Shown here: positions 44,289 to 51,600 of the stretch, piece after piece
Layout: every line of letters begins with the position of its first letter
Numbering within the stretch: position 1 is the first letter of the stretch
Assembly: GCA_964452355.1 (NCBI GenBank)
Contig: CAYVKV010000007.1
Span: 8,588 to 72,587, forward strand
Length of the DNA stretch: 64,000 nucleotides
Reading direction: 5' to 3'
Origin: UBA1450 sp964452355
Lineage (GTDB): Bacteria; Patescibacteriota; Microgenomatia; UBA1406; GWC2-37-13
Program-made: the position numbers and the translations under genes
Notes under the pieces: generated by a model
What the model saw: the letters and a program-made list of their open reading frames with translations, nothing else
Databases searched by the model: none
What the model was told of the DNA's origin: nothing

Positions 44289-45053
44289 ATGAATCTACCT
44301 ACAATAACAAATAAACAAAAAACAATACTATATTTACTCTATAAATTCCGATTCCTAAATAGAATTCAAATACAAACATTACTTAACCACAAAATATACG
44401 GCAGGGTAAACACATGGCTAAAAGATCTGACTGATAAAGACTATACAGGAAGAAAGTTAGATACAGATTCAAAAATAAACAACGAACCTGCAGTTTACTA
44501 TCTGAAAACCAATGGAATGAAGTTTGTAAGAACCCAAGAGTATGCAGAAAAAACCTACATATCAAAACTGTACCAAGAAGATACGAGATCAGATACTTTT
44601 ATATCCACATGCTTGTTAATAGCTGGTTCTTACATCGACTTACTAAAAAAATACAGCATAGAAGAAGGATTTACCTTTTACACAAGATCAGAATACTCAC
44701 TTGACGGGATTATCAAAGAAATTTTTCCTTTCTTCGTCTTCCGCAAGGGGAAGACGAAACCATACCTAATAGCCGAGATATTTCCTGAAAAACCACGCTT
44801 TTTTATTCTCAACCGGATAAACCAATACATCACTTTCTTTACAAAAGGAGACTGGATCAAGCAAGAACAAGTACCTACAATTCTCTTTATCTGTCCAAAT
44901 AATGAAATTGAAGAATATGTTACAAAAAAAGTAAAACTTATCTGCAGAAACGATCAGATAGAAAACCTAACATTTCAAACCACTACAAAAGAACAGATCA
45001 TAAAATCTGGTATAACAGGCAATGCGTGGGGTGAGGTAGCAATTGACCAATAA
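44289..45053 (+). CDS. Replication-relaxation family protein
   Basis: 254 aa. The N-terminal ~110 residues form a winged-helix-like start (NKQKTILYLLYKFRFLNRIQ, then RVNTWLKDLTDKDY, and VYYLKTNGMKFV). The C-terminal part includes LDGIIKEIFPFFVF, KPYLIAEIFPEKPRFFILN and a YITFFTKGDW segment. This is the Replic_Relax domain seen next to VirD4-type proteins on plasmids and integrated elements. It is believed to act in DNA relaxation or replication initiation. A terminator follows. Confidence 0.72.
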   Translation: MNLPTITNKQKTILYLLYKFRFLNRIQIQTLLNHKIYGRVNTWLKDLTDKDYTGRKLDTDSKINNEPAVYYLKTNGMKFVRTQEYAEKTYISKLYQEDTRSDTFISTCLLIAGSYIDLLKKYSIEEGFTFYTRSEYSLDGIIKEIFPFFVFRKGKTKPYLIAEIFPEKPRFFILNRINQYITFFTKGDWIKQEQVPTILFICPNNEIEEYVTKKVKLICRNDQIENLTFQTTTKEQIIKSGITGNAWGEVAIDQ

Positions 45054-45057
45054 AAAA

Positions 45058-45093
45058 AATCCGCAGGTAGCTGTTTCCAACTACCCACGGATT
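45058..45093. terminator. Bidirectional terminator between convergent genes
   Basis: AATCCGCAGGTAG (45058-45070) and CTACCCACGGATT (45081-45093) pair at 11 of 13 positions around a ten-base loop, with an A run on the left. It separates the replication-relaxation gene from the convergent DUF2958 gene. Confidence 0.7.
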
Positions 45094-45101
45094 AGTATAA
45101 C

Positions 45102-45419
45102 TTACTCGAGTATCGCGCTTGGCATTACTTTGCTCATTCTTTGCTCGGTAAAATGCAGATCTCTCTCAATGCCTAAGCCAAATCTACCAATGTAGCTTTC
45201 TAGCTCATCAAAAGAAAAGTATCCCCATTCATCATTGTAATCACCAAATATTGATACAAATCCAAAGAATTCTTTTGAATTGGTATCGTATTCAGTTGCA
45301 AGCCAAGTACCTGCTCCTGTTGGATTAAAGAACTTTGCAATAACCAGCGGATCTTTTACCTCCTCTTGACTACCCACACGCTCAAATCGGGCTAGTAATT
45401 CTTTCGTAAGTAATTTCAT
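45102..45419 (-). CDS. DUF2958 domain protein
   Basis: 105 aa from the ATG at 45419 (MKLLTKELLARFERV). Family features: DPLVIAKFFNPTGAGTWLAT, then EYD, FFGFVSIFGD, WGYFSFDELESYIGRFGLGI and ERDLHF. DUF2958 proteins are common on plasmids and integrative elements, and their function is unknown. The start is fixed by an unusually strong Shine-Dalgarno, AAAGGAGGTGAT (45435-45424), with eight bases between AGGAGG and the ATG. That differs from the leaderless genes around it. Confidence 0.82.
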   Translation of the reverse strand: MKLLTKELLARFERVGSQEEVKDPLVIAKFFNPTGAGTWLATEYDTNSKEFFGFVSIFGDYNDEWGYFSFDELESYIGRFGLGIERDLHFTEQRMSKVMPSAILE

Positions 45420-45470
45420 GATCATCACCTCCTTTATGGGTATATAAATTAATAACTTGCAGATAGATTT

Positions 45471-45634
45471 TTCTTCCTATCATGCAATAAAAAGGGGCAT
45501 GGGGTGAAAATCAAACGAAAGTGGTCTGTCAAAAGTCCCGCCACAGGCGGGAGGATTTTACGAAGTATGAGTCAAAACCCACCTTTTGACAGATGATTTT
45601 AACCCCATAAAATGAAGAAGCATGATAGGAAGAA
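45471..45634. repeat. 164-base nested fold-back structure upstream of avd
   Basis: Four nested inverted repeats share one centre: TTCTTCCTATCATGC (45471-45485) with its perfect inverse (45620-45634); ATGGGGTGAAAATCA (45499-45513) with 45594-45608 (14 of 15); CTGTCAAAAG (45526-45535) with 45583-45592; CCCGCC-ACA-GGCGGG (45537-45551) near the middle. About 45 base pairs in total. It could be a small inverted-repeat transposable element or a structured RNA leader of the retroelement. Confidence 0.7.
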
Positions 45635-45690
45635 ACTCCCTGATATAAACAAGACAGACCGCCAGATGTAGTTCTATAATCATTTGTATT

Positions 45691-46032
45691 ATGATCCAGA
45701 AACTTGCCCTCTTTCAAAAAACCTATGATTTTGTTGTCTGGCTGTATTATTTACTCAACAGGCTTCCCCGTGGTCATAGACCAATTTTGGGATCCCACAT
45801 ACACAGTCTTGCTCTTTCGATTCTTATTGCCATAATTCAGGCAAATAGCGCGCTTCCTGGAGAGGAACGAACGCAACTTCAAACAAAAGTTTCTACCGAT
45901 CTGGATACTCTGCGTATTTTATTGCGCCTTGTCAAAGACTTAAAACTAATGAGCATAAAACAATATGTCTTCGCCATAGAAAAGCTTAACGAGATAGCCC
46001 GTATGCATAAAAGTTGGATAAACTCTGTTTGA
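45691..46032 (+). CDS. avd: DGR accessory variability determinant (Avd)
   Basis: 113 aa forming a predicted four-helix bundle: LALFQKTYDFVVWLYYLLNR (helix 1), HRPILGSHIHSLALSILIAI (helix 2), TDLDTLRILLRLVKDLKLMS (helix 3) and IKQYVFAIEKLNEIARM (helix 4). The pattern FxKxYDxxxWLYxxxxxxPRxxRxxLG plus LRLLLRLxKDLKxxSxKQY is diagnostic of Avd proteins of diversity-generating retroelements. Avd binds the reverse transcriptase and the template RNA and is needed for mutagenic homing. The order avd-TR-RT is the same as in the Bordetella phage system. Confidence 0.9.
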   Translation: MIQKLALFQKTYDFVVWLYYLLNRLPRGHRPILGSHIHSLALSILIAIIQANSALPGEERTQLQTKVSTDLDTLRILLRLVKDLKLMSIKQYVFAIEKLNEIARMHKSWINSV

Positions 46033-46073
46033 TTTGCTACTCTTAAACACAAGGGAATGGATAGAATGTTGTC

Positions 46074-46190
46074 GTTTCCTTCGCGGAGCCAATTGGGATA
46101 ATACGTCGAACGCAGGCGCATTCACACTCAATTTGAATAATACACCGACGAATCGGAACAACAACATTGGCTTTCGTTGCACCAGCGATC
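46074..46190 (+). other. DGR template repeat (TR)
   Basis: 117 bases that match the variable repeat at 49825-49941 except at 13 adenines of the TR and one C. The TR reads in frame as FLRGANWDNTSNAGAF...NRNNNIGFRC, rich in AAC and AAT codons, the codon choice that gives the greatest amino-acid diversity under adenine mutagenesis. It lies 41 bases after avd and 186 bases before the RT gene and is transcribed in their direction. Confidence 0.95.
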
Positions 46191-46338
46191 ATGAGTTTGG
46201 CATCTCAACAAATGTCAGCGCCAGAATGAGCGGTACATTTTTACGGATTTGTGCCCTGGATTCAGATGATCACAATGTTCATTTCCTGCCCCGAAAATGT
46301 ATTGATGAACATGTCGGGTCAAACATAAAGCCCGTATT

Positions 46339-46362
46339 CCTGTCTCGAGAAATCGAGACAGG
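46339..46362 (+). ncRNA. Hairpin with GAAA tetraloop in the TR-RT spacer
   Basis: CCTGTCTCGA-GAAA-TCGAGACAGG: a perfect ten-base stem capped by a GNRA tetraloop, between the TR and the RT start codon (15 bases before the ATG). In characterised DGRs the spacer RNA between TR and RT is required for cDNA priming, so this may be part of the DGR RNA. It could also be a terminator or translation control element. Confidence 0.6.
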
Positions 46363-46376
46363 GTAAATGGGTTTAT

Positions 46377-47501
46377 ATGGACTACTTCAAAAGACTTTCT
46401 AATATCATCAATTTATTGCAAGCTTACACACGAGTTCGACTGGGCAAAAGAAGCAAACCCATTGCTCTTGTCTACGATTATTATCTTGAGGAAAATTTGG
46501 GTACACTTAGTTTTTTATTACAGACAAAAAAATACGCTCCTAATCCGTATGTTTACTTTGTAATCACCGACCCCAAAACAAGACATATCGCCGCGCCTCA
46601 CTTTCGAGATCGCATTGTCCATAGAGCACTTGTCAACCAAATAGAACCGCATATTGATAAAAAGTTCATTTTCGATTCATATGCTTGTCGTAAGAGTAAA
46701 GGTACCCACTTTGGACTTGCGCGAGTTAAAAAATTTCTTATGGCGGCTCGTTCTCTATACGGGAAAGATCGACCTATTTATTTTCTCAAGTGCGATGTTC
46801 AAAAATACTTCCAAAACATATCTTGGGATATTCTCATTTCTATACTAGAAGAACACATCAAGGATCCTGAAACAATGGAGCTCATTAAGACAATTATTAC
46901 CAATCACAAGGTGTATAAAGTTCGAGGAAAAATCAAAAATTTACCTGATCAGGTCGTCTCTATCTCAAACAGAGTTGGTATCCCCATTGGCAATCTTACG
47001 AGCCAGCTTTTTGCCAATGTTTACCTGAATGAGTTTGATCACTATATAAAACACACCCTTAAAGAGCGCTGGTATGCTCGGTATATGGATGATTTTTTGA
47101 TCATTCATCCCGATAAAAAGCATCTTGTCAAAATTAGAAACGAGATACGGGTGTTTTTGGCTAATCGATTAAAGCTAACCTTGCACCCAAGAAAAGTGGC
47201 CATTCAACGGGTAACTCATGGCGTGCCTTTTGTCGGGTACAGAATTTTTTATGATCATATTGTGGTCAGATCAAAAACAGTACAGCGTTTTCAAAAGCGT
47301 TTGCATAAGAGAAAAAGAATGGTACAAGAAGGAGTATTTGCTCAAAAAGAGTTGAAGTCAATGTGTGATTCGTTTGTGGGACACCTTAAGCACGCCAATT
47401 CTTATGGACTACAAAAAATTTTGTTTTCTAAGCCAAATAAACATGTCTCAAAAAAGGTATCAAAACCCCCCAAGTTTATGCAGTTACCTTTACCGTTTTA
47501 G
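46377..47501 (+). CDS. DGR reverse transcriptase
   Basis: 374 aa. RT motifs: HFRDRIVHRALVNQIEPHID (motif 1-2 region), KSKGTHFGL, IYFLKCDVQKYFQNI (motif 3 with catalytic Asp), GIPIGNLTSQLFANVYLNEF (motif 4; IGNLTSQ is typical of DGR RTs, where retroviral RTs have QG) and YARYMDDFLII (motif 5, Tyr236-Met-Asp-Asp239). It ends with a thumb-like basic region. With Avd it copies the TR RNA into cDNA with adenine-specific errors. The neighbouring TR/VR pair confirms the type. Confidence 0.95.
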   Translation: MDYFKRLSNIINLLQAYTRVRLGKRSKPIALVYDYYLEENLGTLSFLLQTKKYAPNPYVYFVITDPKTRHIAAPHFRDRIVHRALVNQIEPHIDKKFIFDSYACRKSKGTHFGLARVKKFLMAARSLYGKDRPIYFLKCDVQKYFQNISWDILISILEEHIKDPETMELIKTIITNHKVYKVRGKIKNLPDQVVSISNRVGIPIGNLTSQLFANVYLNEFDHYIKHTLKERWYARYMDDFLIIHPDKKHLVKIRNEIRVFLANRLKLTLHPRKVAIQRVTHGVPFVGYRIFYDHIVVRSKTVQRFQKRLHKRKRMVQEGVFAQKELKSMCDSFVGHLKHANSYGLQKILFSKPNKHVSKKVSKPPKFMQLPLPF

Positions 47502-47699
47502 TTAGCGGCAAACTTCGTATCATTTTCTCAATGGAACTATTTTCTACCTCCTTTGAGTAGTAGATTTGTCCCATTTCCGTTTCTTTTTGGGATGGTTTGT
47601 TTCATATCTATTAACTCTGCGTTTATGCTGACTTTCTACCATCAATATAAACAAATGAGTGGCGTTTTGTCCTGCAACAGTTACCCACTCCCATTTTAA

Positions 47700-48365
47700 T
47701 CAGCTCATGACTTCACTCTTAAGCGATTGGGATACCGTGCGAAAAAAAGAAGTAACATCAGTATATTTGTACATTTGATCTGTTACCAAAGGGTCATCTT
47801 TCAACTCCTCAGCCTGCATCAGATTTCTACCAAGTTGCAACGGATCAATAGGGGTATCAAATTTGATACGAGTCAACTTGATCAATTCTTTTAAATCCCA
47901 TGCGGATTTTTTGTACATTGCAAACAAATCATAAAAATCTCTTCCCCGCGGTTTTTGGTAAATTGTGAATAATTTATTGACCGCAATATCTTGCAAACTG
48001 TCTATGGGAAGTCCATCTTGTAGTTGCGTAGAGTCAATTCTTTCGAATGGGAAATAAGTAAACTCAGCTTTTAGCTGTGCTCCTCCAGAATAAGATAAAA
48101 AAAACAGATTACGGTTAAAAGACTGTTGGAAGTCCAATTTTTCATATCCTAAGGTAGATTTGTGGGTATGAAGCAAAATGGTTATAGTTTGTGGATCAAT
48201 CTCTTCTTGAGAGAAAAAATCTAAGTCTTCTGAAAAACGATGATGCAAGTAGTATTCTGAAAGACATGTTCCTCCGGTAAAATAAAATCGAGCGATTAAA
48301 GCAGGTTGTTTTTTGACAAACTCCAAGAACGCATGCTGCTTTGGAGTTAAGATTGTATTGGCCAT
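47700..48365 (-). CDS. AbiEii/AbiGii-type nucleotidyltransferase toxin
   Basis: 221 aa. ARFYFTGGTCLSEYYLHHRF then SEDLDFFS matches the nucleotidyltransferase motif of AbiEii-like toxins (GG-T-x-L...R.S.DLDF). Later DIAVNKLFTIYQKPRGRDFYDLFAM matches the KxxAxxxRxxxRDxxDL region. Such toxins add nucleotides to tRNA or use GTP and are normally blocked by an antitoxin. It overlaps the small upstream gene by 19 bases. It is inserted in reverse orientation between the RT and the diversified gene. Confidence 0.85.
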   Translation of the reverse strand: MANTILTPKQHAFLEFVKKQPALIARFYFTGGTCLSEYYLHHRFSEDLDFFSQEEIDPQTITILLHTHKSTLGYEKLDFQQSFNRNLFFLSYSGGAQLKAEFTYFPFERIDSTQLQDGLPIDSLQDIAVNKLFTIYQKPRGRDFYDLFAMYKKSAWDLKELIKLTRIKFDTPIDPLQLGRNLMQAEELKDDPLVTDQMYKYTDVTSFFRTVSQSLKSEVMS

Positions 48366-48550
48366 AGCAGGTGTTTTAAGAATATTTTCTTTAACGGGTC
48401 GATGGAAAGCTTCGTGAAGTGCTTGCGTAGATCCTTTTCAATTAGCTTTTCGCCATCCAACCCAAAATTGATCATCTGTTCAAGCTTCCAGCGAGTATAT
48501 TCTTGAGGATTTTCCTTGAGACGCTTGGTGTTTGTTGACCAGTTTTTCAT
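48347..48550 (-). CDS. Small protein paired with the AbiEii-like toxin, possible antitoxin
   Basis: 67 aa, basic and helical: MKNWSTNTKRLKENPQEYTR, then LEQMINFGLDGEKL. No known antitoxin domain (COG5340 or AbiEi) is visible, but a small gene overlapping the start of an AbiEii-like gene often serves as its partner. Antitoxin role is inferred from position. Confidence 0.55.
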   Translation of the reverse strand: MKNWSTNTKRLKENPQEYTRWKLEQMINFGLDGEKLIEKDLRKHFTKLSIDPLKKIFLKHLLWPIQS

Positions 48551-48680
48551 ACTTGTATTTTACCATTTTTGCTGCGACTTTTACACACCGTTATTCTTTT
48601 CCTAATCCCCTTGCATTTACCAGGCTTCTTACAGTATTATTGTTGTATAGCATTTTAGATACTAAAAAAACCATGCCGTC

Positions 48681-51600
48681 ATGAAAACTGTCCAAAAAAT
48701 TTTGTTTGAAAAGCGCTACCACTACTCGCGGTTTCAGTTTAATCTGGCGGGTGCCTTTTTTATGTTTGCAGGTTTTGTTTTTGCTACCTACTTTACCGCT
48801 ATCAAACTGCCGTCAGTTTTTGCCCTCAACGATACCACCAAGACCTGGACATTCAATACCTCCAATGCAGGAAGCTATACTTATGACAGCGCACTTGTCA
48901 CGGTAGATGATTCAGGCGCGCGCCCTATAACAGGAGTCAATAAAATCACCAACCCTGCCTTTAGTTCAGACAACTCCTCTTGGAGTGTTGCGGCAGTGCC
49001 CCCGTCTGGCTGGGTGGAGGTACCTGCAAGTGCAACATATAATCCTCCCACTGGCAATTTTTTGGCTATGAAGTATGAGGCTAAATGTGCAGCAACCAGT
49101 GACCCCACAACAGGACTCACTACGCCAGTCAATAGCCCGTACGACACCTACAACTGGGGCGCGGCAAGTGGTGTCGCTTGTACGAGTGCTAACAATCGCC
49201 AAGTTGTCTCGGTAGCTTCTGGTTTTCCGATTGCCCAAATCAGTCAAACAGAAAGTGCTACAGCCTGTGGCACCATTTCTTTGGGGAGTAGCACGGCTCA
49301 CCTTATAACCAACGCCGAGTGGATGACCATAGCTCGCAACGCCGAGGCGCAAAGTGGCAACTGGTCAGGGGGTAGTGTGGGGAGTGGGTATCTTTTTGCA
49401 GGTCATAATGATAATGCACCCGCTAAATCCCTCGTTGCCTCAACTACCGATACCGGAAACAATGCCTGTGCGTATACCGACACAGCGGGTACCACCGAAG
49501 CTCCTGCCTCATGTCCTACTAATACTGCAAATAACACATCGGGAACAACCGGTAACCAAAAACGGGTACTTGCCCTGTCAAATAGTAGCTATCTCTGGGA
49601 TATTGCCGGTAATGTCTGGGAATGGAATAGTGACACGATCACCGAACAAAATCAGCCCGATGTTTCTGGCCAAAGTGGTTTTAACTGGCGTGAATTTACG
49701 GCTCTTACGAGCTATGGAACTTTATCATACGACTTGGTACGGCCTTTGAGTAGCTCATATGATGCGACCTACGGTGTTGGTCGTATTTATCACAATAGTG
49801 GCTCTGCAGCATCAACAACCTACGGTTTCCTTCGCGGAGCCAGTTGGGATGGTACGTCGGGCGCAGGCGCATTCGCGCTCGATTTGAATAATACACCGAC
49901 GAATCGGGGCGTCTACATTGGCTTTCGTTGCACCAGTGATCCCGTAGCAATCTCTCAATCTTTCTCATCTTCTTCTGGAAAAACGGGTGGGGGAAACACG
50001 GTTGTTGTGGGATCTGTAGCAGATGCCAAAATCTATCAATCTATCAATGTCGGCGCAGCCGACTCGTTCGATTTTTCGGTATATGTCTATGACCAAACAA
50101 GCGGTAACGATGGGGGTACGGTATCCTCTTCCATCGCTCAGCTCTATTACAATGGCGCAACTATTGCCACAACCTACACCAGTGCCGGATCGGGCTGGTG
50201 GAAACTATCTGGTACCCTCACGGGGGCCGCTTCCTCTCGTGAGTACGGTGTCGTAGTCAAGCAGGGGAAAACCGTTAAGCTTGACGACCTCACTCTGGCC
50301 AAAAGCGGTACCTACAGTGTGTATACGACCAGTGCCTACACCAATGCACAGGTCTCGAGTTGGGATAGCTTTACTGCCGATGTGACGGCATCGGGGAACG
50401 CAAGTGTGGTCTATCAAATTTGTCTCGATGATGGTTCTGCCTGTTCTTACTCAAGTGGCTCTCGTTGGCAGTACTATACTGGTGGGGCATGGACGAATGC
50501 CACAGATGCCACAAGCACCTATGCAAACACAGCCGCACAACTGACCCAAGCAGCGATGCAGGCATTATCTATCACTTCAACTAAAATCTCGGTCAAAGCG
50601 ATCATGGCATTTGGCGGAGCAGATACGCCTGCAATAAATACACTTGCTGTAGGTCTTACTACCGATACTACAGCGCCAACTGCCAACGCATCGAGCCTTA
50701 TCATGAAAAAAACCGTGGCAGGTGCAACCATTGCAAGCAACGGCTGGACTAATGGTAGTGCGCCGTACTTTTCATGGACAGCCGGAGCAGATAATGCCGG
50801 AGGCTCAGGTCTTTTGGGGTACTGTCTGTATGTTGGCACGGACTCCTCCGGCAACCCGGCAACTGCCAAAGGTCTTTTAGGTACATCGCCTGTCTCAACA
50901 ACAGGTACGACATGTCAGTTTATCATCAGCACAAATTCCATTGATTTTGCAACGACCAGTTATCGAGGGAGCACATGGCTGAGCTCTGCAAGCTCAAGTT
51001 ATTATCTCAATATCAAAGCGGTAGATACTGCGGGCAATATATACGGTGGATCGAGCGCTCAATTTCAGTTTCGGTTTGATAATACTACTCCGGGAAATCC
51101 AGCATTTGTTTCATTGCCAAGTGATTATATTGCCACCAAAGCCACCAGTATCCTTTGGCCTTCAAGCGGTGCAGATGGTCCCTCAGATAGCCATTCTGGT
51201 GTGGCTGGCTTGCAGTACCGCATAGGGTCTGGAGGCACTTGGTATGGTGATAATCACACGGGTACAGAAGATACCACTGATCTTTTAACAAATGATGGCA
51301 CATATAGCACTCAGTCAACTCCTGATTATACCGATATTGCAGAAGGCACAAATATTGTGTATCTGCGCACCTGGGACACAGCGGGCAATGTTTCAACAAG
51401 CTATGTCTCCAGTGCTTTAAAAATAAATACCATTTCACCCTCGGCACCACGTAACCTCGCTGTTTCAGACTCAGACAGTACGACCAATGCCTACTCGTTT
51501 ACCTGGGATGACCCTTCGGCTTTTACTGGACAAGCGAGTAATTTAACCTTTTGCTATACCGTAAATACCGTACCAACTGCGATAAACTGTGCATATACTG

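Noticed and set aside
46034..46366. 110-codon open frame between avd and RT
   Set aside because: It is open because it contains the template repeat, which mirrors coding sequence of the target; it has no start signal and is not a gene.
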